Source: Rhodococcus sp. B50 (GTDB lineage: Bacteria; Actinomycetota; Actinomycetes; Mycobacteriales; Mycobacteriaceae). Taken from it: a DNA stretch of 64,000 bases. A program made the translations under genes and the position numbers. Positions 12,688 through 22,044 of this stretch are shown here, piece after piece (within the stretch, counting starts at the first letter, position 1; each line of letters opens with the position of its first letter). Below the pieces are notes generated by a model. That model searched no databases. It was not told the DNA's origin and was given only the letters and a program-made list of their open reading frames with translations. The DNA lies in the NCBI RefSeq assembly GCF_013602415.1, contig NZ_WPAG02000002.1, forward strand, positions 1,488,001 through 1,552,000, written 5' to 3'.

Positions 12688-13945
12688 GTTCCTCCCGGAG
12701 CTCGTCGCGCCGCCGCAGCAGATGTGCGCGTTCGATGGTGTTCTCCGTCCGCTCGGCAGCGGTGTCGTACGCGGCGCTCGCCTCGCTGGTCCTTCCGAGG
12801 CGTCTCAGCAGATCGGCCCTCGCCGCATGGAAGACGTGATAGCGGTCGAGGTCGAGACGGTCGACGATGTCGAGAGCCGCGGCGGGACCGTCCACTTCGG
12901 CGAGTGCCACGGCCCGGTGCAACGCGACGACCGGGGTGGGTATCGAGGCCGACAACAGGTCGTAGAGCGCGACGATCTGCGCCCAGTCGGTGTCGGCGAT
13001 CGTGGCCGCGTCGGCGTGCACGGCAGCGATGGCGGCCTGGATCTGATAGGGCCCCGGCCTGTTCCAGCGCAGGGTGCGTCGCACGAGCGCCTGCCCCTGC
13101 TCGATCAGCGTTCGATCCCACAGCGATCGGTCCTGGTCGGCAAGCAGCACGAGCCCGCCACCCGGTCCCGTCCGCGCCGCGCGCCGGGACTCACCGAGGA
13201 GCATGAGGGCGAGCAACCCCGTGGTCTCGGGATCGTCCGGTACCAGCCCGGCCAGCAATCGGCCCAGCCTGACGGCCTCCGCACACAAGTCCGCGTCGGC
13301 GAGTTCGGACCCGCCGCTCGTGGTGTGGCCTTCCGTGTACACGAGATAGAGCACGGATCGGACGGCGTCGAGGCGTTCGGGCAGGTCGTTCGGGGACGGA
13401 ACGCGGAACGGGATGCGCGCGTCGCGAATCTTCCGCTTGGCACGTGATATCCGTTGCCCCATAGTAGATTCCGGAACAATGAAGGCGCGGGCGATCTGCG
13501 TCGTGGTCAATCCGCAGAGCAGGCGCAGTGTCAGGGCGACACGCGACTCCGGTGCGAGCGCCGGATGGCAGCAGGTGAAGATCAGCCGGAGACGGTCGTC
13601 GGGAATCTCGGGAGAGACCACGGCCTCGGGGTCGAGCACGGCGCCGGACGCCGGGTGGAGCAGGTCCGCCTCGGCATACTTGACCGAACGTGCCGCCTCC
13701 CGTCGTGCCCTGTCGATCGCCCGGCGACGGGCGGTGGTGATGATCCATCCGGCCGGACTCGGTGGGATCCCCTCCGCCGGCCACCGCTCGACGGCGCTCG
13801 AGAAGGCATCCTGCACCGCGTCTTCGGCGACATCGATGTCACCGAAGACACGAGTGAGGACGGCGACCGCCCGACCGTACTCGTCGCGGAAGACGCGCTC
13901 GATGTCGGCCGTGGACGGATCCGTCATCGTGGTACGCACACTCAT
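12680..13945 (-). CDS. ECF sigma factor, ECF42 type with C-terminal TPR-like extension
   Basis: A 421-residue protein, about twice the length of a classical ECF sigma factor. Region 2 is seen at residues about 13-85 (VFRDEYGRAVAVLTRVFGD; EDAVQDAFSSAVERWP). Region 4 is at about 115-175 (LTLRLLCGLTTTQIARAFIVPESTMGQR), followed by a long helical extension (DUF6596/TPR-like). The ATG overlaps the stop of the upstream DGPF/YCII gene (ATGA). That pairing is the hallmark of ECF42 sigmas, which have no anti-sigma and are thought to be controlled through the C-terminal domain. No signal is known. Confidence 0.92.
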   Translation of the reverse strand: MSVRTTMTDPSTADIERVFRDEYGRAVAVLTRVFGDIDVAEDAVQDAFSSAVERWPAEGIPPSPAGWIITTARRRAIDRARREAARSVKYAEADLLHPASGAVLDPEAVVSPEIPDDRLRLIFTCCHPALAPESRVALTLRLLCGLTTTQIARAFIVPESTMGQRISRAKRKIRDARIPFRVPSPNDLPERLDAVRSVLYLVYTEGHTTSGGSELADADLCAEAVRLGRLLAGLVPDDPETTGLLALMLLGESRRAARTGPGGGLVLLADQDRSLWDRTLIEQGQALVRRTLRWNRPGPYQIQAAIAAVHADAATIADTDWAQIVALYDLLSASIPTPVVALHRAVALAEVDGPAAALDIVDRLDLDRYHVFHAARADLLRRLGRTSEASAAYDTAAERTENTIERAHLLRRRDELREELS

Positions 13946-14298
13946 CCGGCGCAGGAACCGAAAGCCAACGGCCGCACCTCGATGGGAAGCGTGGTGGCCT
14001 CGGCGAGACCGCGTGCCCACTTCAATGCCTCGTCGAGGTCGGGCACGTCGAGGATGTCGAAGCCCCCGAGGTGCTCCTTCCCCTCGATGTACGGGCCGTC
14101 GGTCGTCACCGCACGACCCTCGTCCGTGCGAACGACCGTGGCGGTGTCCGGTGGGTGCAATCCGCCGGAGAACACCCAGATGCCCGCCTCCCGGATCTCG
14201 TTCTGCCAGGCCTGTACCTTCTTCATGATCGGTTCGAGGAACTCCGGTGACGGCGGCTCACCGTCCGGTTGGTAGATACTCAGCAGGTACTGCGCCAT
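13942..14298 (-). CDS. DGPF/YCII-domain protein, partner of the ECF42 sigma factor
   Basis: A 118-residue protein beginning MAQYLLSIYQPDGEPPSPEF. The signature region TTDGPYIEGKEHLGGFDIL carries the DGP(F/Y) motif. These YCII-related proteins are the usual targets of, and are co-transcribed with, ECF42 sigma factors. Their biochemical role is undefined. A likely sigma-specific promoter lies 50 bp upstream (see 14348-14374). Confidence 0.88.
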   Translation of the reverse strand: MAQYLLSIYQPDGEPPSPEFLEPIMKKVQAWQNEIREAGIWVFSGGLHPPDTATVVRTDEGRAVTTDGPYIEGKEHLGGFDILDVPDLDEALKWARGLAEATTLPIEVRPLAFGSCAG

Positions 14299-14347
14299 GT
14301 CGGCGTCCTTCCCTCGACGGCCGGCGGATCCGGCCTCTCACCTTCTA

Positions 14348-14374
14348 TACGAACGGTAAAGCGCGGATTCGACA
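14348..14374 (-). promoter_or_regulatory. Putative ECF42 autoregulated promoter
   Basis: Reading the minus strand upstream of the YCII gene gives TGTCGA (14369-14374), a 17-nt spacer, then CGTA (14348-14351). TGTCGA is the conserved -35 motif I recall for ECF42 sigma factors, and CGTA resembles the CG(A/T)C -10 element. The -10 lies 49 nt before the ATG. This supports positive autoregulation of the YCII-sigma operon but rests on motif matching only. Confidence 0.6.
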
Positions 14375-14392
14375 CCCGGCACGGAAAATCAA

Positions 14393-14424
14393 CTGCCCAC
14401 CCGCGCAGGGACGCGGGTGGGCAG
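14393..14424 (-). terminator. Hairpin terminator after the aroE/thiolase-remnant region
   Basis: A perfect 13-bp inverted repeat (14393-14405 with 14412-14424) with a 6-nt loop starts 19 nt past the TAG that ends the thiolase remnant. It probably terminated the ancestral thiolase gene and now ends the aroE transcript. Confidence 0.7.
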
Positions 14425-14443
14425 CGGAAGGTGTCGGGTGCGG

Positions 14444-14557
14444 CTACTGCGCGTCGACGAGTTCCAGGATGGTGGCGTCGGCCTGTCCACCGCACTCACA
14501 CATGGTCTGCAGGCCGTACCGGAGATTGGTACGGCGCATGTGGGGCCGCGCGGGTCC
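14444..14557 (-). pseudogene. Acetyl-CoA acyltransferase (thiolase) C-terminal remnant, in frame after aroE
   Basis: The 37 codons after the aroE TGA, in the same frame, end with RRTNLRYGLQTMCECGG then QADATILELVDAQ and TAG. This is the C-terminal signature of acetyl-CoA acyltransferases (canonical RYGLQTMCEGGG..AN.TI.E). The active-site loop is altered: C-E-C-G-G replaces C-E-G-G-G. No thiolase sequence is found upstream in aroE. It looks like the 3' end of a deleted thiolase gene left with its terminator. It has no own start that would give a functional protein. Confidence 0.75.
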
Positions 14558-15412
14558 TCACGCCGGATGCGGCGAATTCAGGTCCAGCCCGACGGCACGG
14601 GCCATCGCCGCGCGCGGGGCGGGCAGTCCGGTGAACTGTTCGACCTGCCCGAAGGCCTGGTTCAAGAGCATGTGCAGACCGCTGACGACGCGACCCCCAC
14701 GCGCCTCGGCTGCTGTCGCCAAGGGTGTGGGCCAGGGATCGTAGATCGCATCGAGGATGCAGGGCGCGTGCGCGAGGGTCTCCGCGTACGGTGCTGCCGC
14801 GGGCGCGGGCACGGTGCTCACGAGCGCACCGGCCTCGGCACAGACCCGCGCGAGTTCCGGCGCGTCGAACGACAGCCACCGGGTCTCGACGTCACCCCCG
14901 AGGCAGTCGAACGTCGCTCGGGCTTTCTCCTCGGAACGCGCGACCACGGTCACCGAGCGCACACCGAGGTCGGTGAGACCGACCAGCGCCGGTCGCGCGG
15001 TGCCACCCGATCCGACGACGACCGCCGACGCATCGGACAGATCGCCGACCCCGGCCGACCGCAATGCCCCCGACACGCCGTCGACATCGGTGCAGTCGGC
15101 CCGCCACCCGTTCTCGATACGGACGAGGGTGTTCGCCGAACCGATCGTCACGGCCCGGTCGGTGCGTTCGGTCGCGAAACCGAGTGCCGCGAACTTGCCC
15201 GGCATGGTCACCGACAGGCCGACCCACTCGTCGCCGAGTCCGGAGACGAGCGCCGGCAACTGTTCGCCGGTGCACTCGATGCGCTCGTAGGTCCACTCGG
15301 TCAACCCGAGTGCCCGGTACGCCGCGAGGTGCAACAGGGGCGACTTCGAATGTGCGATGGGTTTGCCGAGGACCGCCGCCCTCCGGACACCCCGGGTCGG
15401 ATCAGCGGCCAC
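14558..15412 (-). CDS. aroE: Shikimate dehydrogenase
   Basis: A 284-residue NADPH-dependent enzyme reducing 3-dehydroshikimate. The substrate-binding motif AVLGKPIAHSKSPLLH is at the N terminus, followed by LSVTMPGKFAAL with the catalytic Lys, and SANTL. The nucleotide loop is VVGSGGTARPAL, and SGLHMLLNQAFGQ closes the protein. The GTG start overlaps the mltG stop by 11 bp. The end of the gene joins a thiolase remnant in frame, so the extreme C terminus may have changed during that rearrangement. Confidence 0.94.
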   Translation of the reverse strand: MAADPTRGVRRAAVLGKPIAHSKSPLLHLAAYRALGLTEWTYERIECTGEQLPALVSGLGDEWVGLSVTMPGKFAALGFATERTDRAVTIGSANTLVRIENGWRADCTDVDGVSGALRSAGVGDLSDASAVVVGSGGTARPALVGLTDLGVRSVTVVARSEEKARATFDCLGGDVETRWLSFDAPELARVCAEAGALVSTVPAPAAAPYAETLAHAPCILDAIYDPWPTPLATAAEARGGRVVSGLHMLLNQAFGQVEQFTGLPAPRAAMARAVGLDLNSPHPA

Positions 15413-17216
15413 TGTCGAGTATTCCGCTCGCGAGTGCCAGTTCGGTGTTCTGCAGGTGCTCTTCGTAGGAGTTCGCGAACAGGGTGGTGCCCTTGTCGTC
15501 GATCGTCACGAAGTAGATCCATTCCCCCGGTTCCGGATTTTCCATCGCCTGCAGCGCGCCGATACTCGGTGAGGAGATGGGCGTCGCCGGCAGACCGACC
15601 TTCGCGTAGGTGTTCCAGGGGGTCACCCGGCCGCGGTCGGCGTCGGTGGTCGCGAGTTCGGTCTCGTCGAGTTCGTAGTTGACCGTCGAGTCGAACTGGA
15701 GCATCTGATCGATCTCGAGCCTGTTGAGGATCACGCGGGCGACCTTCGCGAAATCCTGTGGCAGTGCCTCGCGTTCGACGAGCGACGCGGAGATGAGCAT
15801 CTCGTAGGGGGTCAGGCCCACCCGCGCGGCCGCGTCGGTGATGCCGGTGGAGTCGTAGCTCGCAGCACTCTCCGAGACCAGACGGGCAAGGATCTCGACG
15901 GGTTCGGCAGTGGGATCGAAATCCCAGCTGCCCGCGGCGATGAGACCCTCGAGCTGGCGTCGGCGGTCGGGCACGTTCGCCACCGCGTCGCGCGCCCACT
16001 CGGGAACTCCGAGCGCCTGCAGATCCGGGGTGGATCCGGCCGCGTCGAGTTCCTCGTAGGTGACGCAGTTCTCGGCGGCGGCGTCGCCGTGGCAGCTCGC
16101 CTCGGCGATGAGTGTGTAGATGCCCTTGCGGACGGCGCCCGTGTTGACGTCGCGGATGTCGTGCAGCTGACGTCCTTCGGAGATGACGAGCGCCCCGACC
16201 CGGCTGGCCGGGTCGACGAGTGCCGCCACGGCGTCGACGGCGGGAATGTTGGTGGGCACCTGGTAGAAGCCGGGGTGCAGGGAGTTCATCCCCGAGTTCT
16301 GCACGGCCGCTTCGTAGAAGGCGGCGGAACTCGCCACGACGCCCTTGTCGACGAATTCGCTGCCGATCTCCCCGGCGGTGTCGCCCGGGTTGACCTGGAC
16401 GACGACGGCGGGTCCGGCAGGTCCGGTGAAGTCCGGAGGGAGGTCGGGACCGAGAAGGCGATCGTAGGCGAGGTAACCGCCGCCCACGACGACGAGCAAG
16501 AGGATCGCCGCCGCGAGCGCCCCCACGACCCGTCCACGCCTCTTGCGCTTGCGCGCGTTCGGGTCGCGGCGCCCGGCGTGATCCGAACCGCCGACCGCGG
16601 CAGGGACCGCGCGCTGTTCGGCGGTGTCGTCCTCCGCCACGTCCGCATCGTCGGCGTAATCGTCATAGTCGTCATAGTCGTCGTGCCGGTCGGCATCCCG
16701 GTACTCGTCGCGTGCGGCGTAGGAGTATCCGCCCGGATACTCGTCGTCGAGGTGTCCGCCGTCGCCGTAACCCTGCTCGCCGTAACCCTGGTCCGCGTAG
16801 CCCCCCTCGGCGTATCCCTGTTCGGGACGACCGGCCGTGTCATGGGAGTCGTAGCCGGGAGCTCCCGCCGGCGGGCCGGCGAATGCACCCGGCGGGGGAC
16901 CGTCGAATGCACCGGGACCGAAGTTCAGGACCGTGGTCTCGTGATCGTCCGGAGCGGGACCACCCGCGTGCGGCGCCGCACCGGGATAACCCTCACGGTA
17001 CGGATCGCTGCCGTAGGGATCTCTGCCGTACGCGCCGCTCGCAGAGGGGTCGGGTGTGTACGGGTCGTCGTACCGGTAACCCGGGTCGGACCGCTGCGGA
17101 TCAGCGGGCCCGGCGCGATCGACCGGAGGTTGCGTGTACCCACCGGCGTACGGATCTGCGAACAGATCATCCCGCGCGTTCTCCGAATGGTCGTCGTGTC
17201 GTCCGTGCCGGCTCAC
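15402..17216 (-). CDS. mltG: Endolytic murein transglycosylase MltG
   Basis: A 604-residue inner-membrane protein. Residues 1-225 are a cytoplasmic low-complexity region rich in Gly, Tyr, Asp and Pro, with [25 protein letters not shown] repeats. The single membrane helix is at about 228-252. The extracytoplasmic YceG domain follows, with the conserved Glu in ASLVERE (481-483). MltG cuts nascent glycan strands and sets their length. The start is GTG, overlapping the ruvX stop (GTGA). The N-terminal extension is far longer than in E. coli MltG (about 340 residues in all). Confidence 0.93.
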   Translation of the reverse strand: MSRHGRHDDHSENARDDLFADPYAGGYTQPPVDRAGPADPQRSDPGYRYDDPYTPDPSASGAYGRDPYGSDPYREGYPGAAPHAGGPAPDDHETTVLNFGPGAFDGPPPGAFAGPPAGAPGYDSHDTAGRPEQGYAEGGYADQGYGEQGYGDGGHLDDEYPGGYSYAARDEYRDADRHDDYDDYDDYADDADVAEDDTAEQRAVPAAVGGSDHAGRRDPNARKRKRRGRVVGALAAAILLLVVVGGGYLAYDRLLGPDLPPDFTGPAGPAVVVQVNPGDTAGEIGSEFVDKGVVASSAAFYEAAVQNSGMNSLHPGFYQVPTNIPAVDAVAALVDPASRVGALVISEGRQLHDIRDVNTGAVRKGIYTLIAEASCHGDAAAENCVTYEELDAAGSTPDLQALGVPEWARDAVANVPDRRRQLEGLIAAGSWDFDPTAEPVEILARLVSESAASYDSTGITDAAARVGLTPYEMLISASLVEREALPQDFAKVARVILNRLEIDQMLQFDSTVNYELDETELATTDADRGRVTPWNTYAKVGLPATPISSPSIGALQAMENPEPGEWIYFVTIDDKGTTLFANSYEEHLQNTELALASGILDSGR

Positions 17217-17731
17217 CGACTGCCCCCCGCGTCACGCCCCGACTCGTTCACTACCGAACTCCGCTCGTCCAACCAACCTTGCAAGATGGCCACGGCGGCA
17301 GCCTGATCGATGACCGGCCGCGCGCCTCGCGCGCTCACTCCGCTCTCGCGGAGGGCGCGCGCCGCAGTGACCGTCGTGAAACGTTCGTCGGCCAGGCGCA
17401 CGGGAACGTCGGGTAGGGCACGGCGAAGCCGACGCGCGAAGTCGCTCGCCAGTTTCGCAGCCTTGCCGGGCTCACCGCGCAGTGTCTGCGGCAGCCCGAC
17501 GATAACCTCCACTGCCTCGTATTCCCTAACGATCTGGACAATGCGCCGGATATCGGGCGCTTCCGGGCCGCGATCCTTGGCACGCGGCACAGTCTCGACC
17601 GGAGTGGCGAGGATGCCGTCGGGGTCGCTCGATGCCACCCCGATCCGAACGCTGCCGACGTCGACAGCGATGCGGCGACCACGGCCGGGATCGTCCGCGC
17701 CGGGGCGATCGGGGCGCGGCAGTTCGGCCAC
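17213..17731 (-). CDS. ruvX: Holliday-junction resolvase-like RNase H-fold protein (YqgF/RuvX)
   Basis: A 172-residue protein. RNase H-fold motifs are [17 protein letters not shown] (first catalytic Asp), [24 protein letters not shown] (Glu) and [13 protein letters not shown] (last Asp). YqgF proteins are implicated in 16S rRNA 5'-end maturation or Holliday junction resolution. The GTG start lies 2 bp after the alaS stop, and the stop overlaps mltG. The alaS-ruvX-mltG-aroE order is conserved in mycobacteria. Confidence 0.93.
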   Translation of the reverse strand: MAELPRPDRPGADDPGRGRRIAVDVGSVRIGVASSDPDGILATPVETVPRAKDRGPEAPDIRRIVQIVREYEAVEVIVGLPQTLRGEPGKAAKLASDFARRLRRALPDVPVRLADERFTTVTAARALRESGVSARGARPVIDQAAAVAILQGWLDERSSVVNESGRDAGGSR

Positions 17732-17733
17732 GC

Positions 17734-20400
17734 TCAGCCGGCCAGCTCGCTCAGGCGGACACGGAAGGCATCGAGTGCGGCGGGGATGCCCGCCGGATCC
17801 GACCCTGCGCCCTGGGCCATGTCGGGCTTGCCGCCACCGCGACCTCCGATCGCGGGCCCGAAGCTCGCGACGAGTTCGCCGGCCTTGACGCCCTTCTCCT
17901 GGGCGGCCTTCGTGGTAGCGACGACGAACGGCACCTTGCCGCCGGCATTGCCGAGCAGCAACACGACGGCGGGCTCGGCGCCGAGGCGGCCGCGGACGTC
18001 CGCCGCGAGCGTGCGCAGATCGTTGCCGGCGACACCTTCCGGGGCGGCCTCGGCCACGACGAGTACGTCGCCGACGCGCTGCGCCTTGCCCGCATACGTT
18101 CCGGCTGCGGCGGCGACGTTCGCGGCGCGGGTCTTCTCGAGTTCCTTCTCCGCGGCCTTGAGCCGGTCGAGCAGGGCCTCGACGCGTCCGGGCACCTCCT
18201 CGGAAGGGACCTTGAGGGTCGAGGACAGACCCGCGAGAAGCGCGCGTTCCTTCGCCAAGTGTCGGTAGGAGTCGAGACCGACGTATGCCTCCACTCGGCG
18301 GATGCCGGAGCCGACGGACTGCTCACCGAGGAGGGTCACGGTGCCGACGTGCGAGGAGTGCTGCACATGCGTGCCACCGCACAGCTCCATCGAGAACGGA
18401 CCGCCGATCTCGACGACGCGGACCTCGTCGCCGTAGTTCTCGCCGAACAGGGCCATCGCGCCCATCTTCTTGGCTTTGTCGAGGTCGGTGACGAACGTGT
18501 TGACCGGGTAGTTCGCCGCAACGGCCTCGTTGGTGACACCTTCGATGTCCTGCTTCTGCTGCTCGGACAGCGCGCCGGGCCACGAGAAGTCGAACCGCAG
18601 GTAGCCGGGCTTGTTGAGCGAACCCGCCTGCACGGCGTTGGGGCCGAGCACCTCGCGCAGCGCGGCGTGGACGAGGTGGGTGCCGGAGTGCCCCTGGGTG
18701 GCGCCCTTGCGCCACTCGGGATCGACCTGCACGAGGACGGCGTCGCCTTCGACGACCTGACCCTCGAGCACGGTGACCTTGTGTGTCCACAGCTGCTTGG
18801 CGATCTTCTGGACGTCGTCGACCTTGATCTTCAGACCCGGGCCGGTGATGCTGCCGATGTCGGCGATCTGGCCGCCGGACTCCGCGTAGAGGGGGCTGCG
18901 GTCGAGGATCAGCTCGACCTGCTGTCCCGCGCTCGCGGCGTGCAACCGCTCGCCGCCGGTGATGACGGCGAGCACGTGCGCCTCGCTCACCAGTTCGCTG
19001 AAGCCGGTGAACTCGGTGGGACCGCGGTCGAGGAGTTCCTTGTAGACCGTCAGGTCGGCGTGGGCGTGCTTGCGGGCGCGGGCATCGTCCTTGGCGCGCT
19101 GCCGCTGCTCGGCCATGAGCGAGCGGAAGCCCTCCTCGTCGACGGTGAGGCCGGCCTCGGACGCCATCTCGAGGGTGAGGTCGATCGGGAAACCGTAGGT
19201 GTCGTGGAGGGTGAACGCCTCGGTGCCGCCGAGCACGTTCTTGCCCTGCGACTTCACGGTCTCGACGGCGCCTTCGAAGAGCTTGCTGCCGGTGCCCAGG
19301 GTCTTGAGGAAGGCGGTCTCCTCCCCCACCGCGACGGTCTCGACGCGGGAGAAGTCGGTGGCGAGTTCGGGATAGGACGGGGCCATGGTGTCGCGCACGA
19401 CCGCCATGAACTCGCGCATCGTGGGCTTGTCGGCGCCGAGCAGGCGCGCCGAGCGCACGATGCGGCGGAGCAGGCGGCGCAGCACGTAGCCGCGGCCGTC
19501 GTTGCCGGGATTGACGCCGTCGACGATGAGCATCGCGGCGGTGCGGGCGTGGTCGGCGATGACGCGGAAGCGCACGTCGTCGTCGTGCGTCGCACCGTAG
19601 ACGGCGCCGGTGAGTTCGGTGGCCTTCTCGATCACCGGGCGCAGCAGGTCGGTTTCGTAGACGTTCTCGACGCCCTGCAGCAGGAAGGCGACGCGCTCGA
19701 CACCCATGCCGGTGTCGATGTTCTTCTTCGGCAGCGGGCCGAGGATCGGGTAGTCGTCCTTGGCGCCGCCCTCGCCGCGCTCGTTCTGCATGAACACGAG
19801 ATTCCAGATCTCGATGTAGCGGTCCTCGTCGGCCTCGGGACCACCTTCGACGCCGTAGTCGGGTCCGCGGTCGTAGAAGATCTCGGAGCACGGACCGCAC
19901 GGGCCGGGGATGCCCATCGACCAGTAGTTGTCCTTCATGCCGCGACGCTGGATGCGCTCCTCGGGCACGCCGACCTTGTCGCGCCAAATCGCGTACGCCT
20001 CGTCGTCGTCGAGATAGACCGTCGCCCAGAGCTTCTCGGGGTCGATACCATAACCGCCCTCGTCGACGGAGCCGGTGAGCAGCGTCCACGCGAAGGTGAT
20101 CGCCTCCTCCTTGAAGTAGTCGCCGAAGGAGAAGTTTCCGGCCATCTGGAAGAAGGTGTTGTGGCGGGTGGTCTTGCCGACCTCCTCGATGTCGAGGGTG
20201 CGCACGCACTTCTGCACCGAGGTGGCGCGCGTGTACGGCGGGGTCTGCTGACCGAGGAAGTAGGGCACGAACGGGACCATGCCGGCATTGACGAACAGCA
20301 GGTTGGGATCGGCGAGGATCAGCGACGCGCTGGGCACCTCGGTGTGTCCCGCCTTCACGAAGTGATCGAGAAAGCGCCTGCGGATCTCGTGGGTCTGCAC
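17734..20400 (-). CDS. alaS: Alanyl-tRNA synthetase
   Basis: An 888-residue class II synthetase starting at GTG ([14 protein letters not shown]), with AAAGGACC upstream. The catalytic core contains [18 protein letters not shown] and [20 protein letters not shown]. The editing domain has [13 protein letters not shown] and [12 protein letters not shown], the zinc/editing-site residues. A C-Ala domain with coiled-coil ([16 protein letters not shown]) closes the protein. Length and domain order are normal. It is the first gene of the alaS-ruvX-mltG-aroE set. Confidence 0.97.
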   Translation of the reverse strand: MQTHEIRRRFLDHFVKAGHTEVPSASLILADPNLLFVNAGMVPFVPYFLGQQTPPYTRATSVQKCVRTLDIEEVGKTTRHNTFFQMAGNFSFGDYFKEEAITFAWTLLTGSVDEGGYGIDPEKLWATVYLDDDEAYAIWRDKVGVPEERIQRRGMKDNYWSMGIPGPCGPCSEIFYDRGPDYGVEGGPEADEDRYIEIWNLVFMQNERGEGGAKDDYPILGPLPKKNIDTGMGVERVAFLLQGVENVYETDLLRPVIEKATELTGAVYGATHDDDVRFRVIADHARTAAMLIVDGVNPGNDGRGYVLRRLLRRIVRSARLLGADKPTMREFMAVVRDTMAPSYPELATDFSRVETVAVGEETAFLKTLGTGSKLFEGAVETVKSQGKNVLGGTEAFTLHDTYGFPIDLTLEMASEAGLTVDEEGFRSLMAEQRQRAKDDARARKHAHADLTVYKELLDRGPTEFTGFSELVSEAHVLAVITGGERLHAASAGQQVELILDRSPLYAESGGQIADIGSITGPGLKIKVDDVQKIAKQLWTHKVTVLEGQVVEGDAVLVQVDPEWRKGATQGHSGTHLVHAALREVLGPNAVQAGSLNKPGYLRFDFSWPGALSEQQKQDIEGVTNEAVAANYPVNTFVTDLDKAKKMGAMALFGENYGDEVRVVEIGGPFSMELCGGTHVQHSSHVGTVTLLGEQSVGSGIRRVEAYVGLDSYRHLAKERALLAGLSSTLKVPSEEVPGRVEALLDRLKAAEKELEKTRAANVAAAAGTYAGKAQRVGDVLVVAEAAPEGVAGNDLRTLAADVRGRLGAEPAVVLLLGNAGGKVPFVVATTKAAQEKGVKAGELVASFGPAIGGRGGGKPDMAQGAGSDPAGIPAALDAFRVRLSELAG

Positions 20401-20521
20401 GTCGATGGTCCTTTTGTGGTCTGGCGATGGTGTGAACTGCCCGGGACGGGCGGTCGATCCTGTCGATCGGCCGTTCTTCAGCTTATCGCGCCGCGCGAAG
20501 TGCTTTCTGTACGGCGGCGCC

Positions 20522-20546
20522 GTGACTGCCTCCGAGAGGCGGTCAC
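20522..20546 (-). terminator. Hairpin overlapping the rarA stop codon
   Basis: An 11-bp inverted repeat (20522-20532 with 20536-20546, one G-T mismatch) with a 3-nt loop includes the rarA stop (20543-20545). It likely terminates rarA before the 120-bp alaS leader, in which I see no other element. Confidence 0.6.
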
Positions 20547-21955
20547 CGCTCGCCGCGCACGATGCGGCGCAGCTTGGGCAGCCGGGCCGACAGTTCCCGC
20601 TCCACGCCGCGGCCGGTGGGCTCGTAGTAGTCGACACCGACCAGCTCGTCCGGGGTGTACTGCTGCGCGAGCACACCGTCCGGATGGGCGTGCGGGAACT
20701 TGTAGCCGATCGCGTTGCCGAGCTTCTGCGCGCCCTGATAGTGACCGTCGCGCAGATGCGCGGGTACCGGCCCCGCCTTGCCCGCTTTCACGTCGGCGAT
20801 GGCGGCGCCGAGCGCGGCGGTGACGGCTCCGGATTTCGGTGCGGTCGCGATATGGATGGTGGCCTGGGCGAGCGCGAGCTGGGCTTCGGGCATGCCGACC
20901 TGCTGCACGACCTGCGCCGCGGCGACCGCCGTCTGCAGAGCGGTGGGATCTGCCATACCCACCTCCTCGCTGGCCTGGATCATCAGGCGACGGGCGATGA
21001 AGCGCGGGTCCTCGCCCGCGACGATCATGCGCGCCAGATAGTGCAGAGCCGCGTCGACGTCGGAGCCGCGCAGCGACTTGATGAAGGCACTCGCGACGTC
21101 GAAGTGCTGATCGCCGTCGCGGTCGTAGCGGACGGCTGCCTCGTCGATGCTCGACTCCACCGTCGCGAGGTCGATGACGGCGCCGGCGTCGCCGGCCACG
21201 GCGAGGGCGGTGTCGGCGGACGCCTCGAGCGCCGTCAGGGCCCGCCGGGCGTCGCCTCCGGCGAGCCGCACGAGGTGGTCGAGCGCGTCGTCGGCGATCT
21301 CCACCGCGCCGGCGAGTCCGCGAGCGTCGGTGCGGGCACGTTCGAGCAGCGCCCGGATGTCGTCGGGTCCGAGTGGCTGCAACTGCAGCACGAGCGACCG
21401 GGACAGCAGTGGGGCGACCACGGAGAACGACGGGTTCTCGGTGGTCGCCGCGACCAGCAGCACGATGCGGTTCTCGACGGCGGCCAGCAGTGCGTCCTGC
21501 TGGGTCTTCGAGAAGCGGTGGACTTCGTCGATGAACAGCACCGTCTGCTCACCGTGGGTGAGCCGCCGGCGCGCCAGATCGATGACGGCGCGCACGTCCT
21601 TGACGCCCGCCGACAGTGCGGACAGCGCTTCGAACCGGCGTCCCGTGGCGCCGGAGATCAGCGACGCCAGGGTCGTCTTGCCGGTGCCGGGCGGACCGTA
21701 GAGCACCACGGAGGCGGCGCCCGATCCCTCGACGAGTCGCCGCAGCGGCGCCCCGGGTTCGAGCAGGTGCTGTTGTCCGACCACCTCGTCGAGACTCGCG
21801 GGCCGCATTCGCGCGGCGAGCGGTGCATTCGCGCCGCTGGGTGCGACCGAGGTCCGGCGGACCTGCGGTTCGATGTCCGGTTCCGGTTCGCGTGGCGCCT
21901 CGAACAGGGCGTCCGGTTCGGCAGACGGGTCGTTCGCCCCGAAAAGATCACTCAC
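20543..21955 (-). CDS. rarA: Replication-associated recombination protein A (MgsA/WRNIP1 family AAA+ ATPase)
   Basis: A 470-residue protein. Walker A is [19 protein letters not shown], Walker [17 protein letters not shown], sensor 1 [12 protein letters not shown]. The C-terminal MgsA tetramerisation region ([35 protein letters not shown]) is complete. RarA acts at stalled replication forks with SSB. The start is GTG ([10 protein letters not shown]). The first about 45 residues are a variable acidic leader before the [15 protein letters not shown] segment. Confidence 0.93.
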   Translation of the reverse strand: MSDLFGANDPSAEPDALFEAPREPEPDIEPQVRRTSVAPSGANAPLAARMRPASLDEVVGQQHLLEPGAPLRRLVEGSGAASVVLYGPPGTGKTTLASLISGATGRRFEALSALSAGVKDVRAVIDLARRRLTHGEQTVLFIDEVHRFSKTQQDALLAAVENRIVLLVAATTENPSFSVVAPLLSRSLVLQLQPLGPDDIRALLERARTDARGLAGAVEIADDALDHLVRLAGGDARRALTALEASADTALAVAGDAGAVIDLATVESSIDEAAVRYDRDGDQHFDVASAFIKSLRGSDVDAALHYLARMIVAGEDPRFIARRLMIQASEEVGMADPTALQTAVAAAQVVQQVGMPEAQLALAQATIHIATAPKSGAVTAALGAAIADVKAGKAGPVPAHLRDGHYQGAQKLGNAIGYKFPHAHPDGVLAQQYTPDELVGVDYYEPTGRGVERELSARLPKLRRIVRGER

Positions 21956-22044
21956 GCATCCGACGCTACAAGCTCGCGCCGACGCCCGGTCGACGACCGT
22001 ATGTGACGTTCGCGTGGACGGATGTCCGACTGTGTGGTCGGATC

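Noticed and set aside
17632..20823. 1063-codon plus-strand open frame opposite alaS
   Set aside because: Exactly antisense to alanyl-tRNA synthetase, whose motifs are complete; the open frame results from GC-biased third positions.
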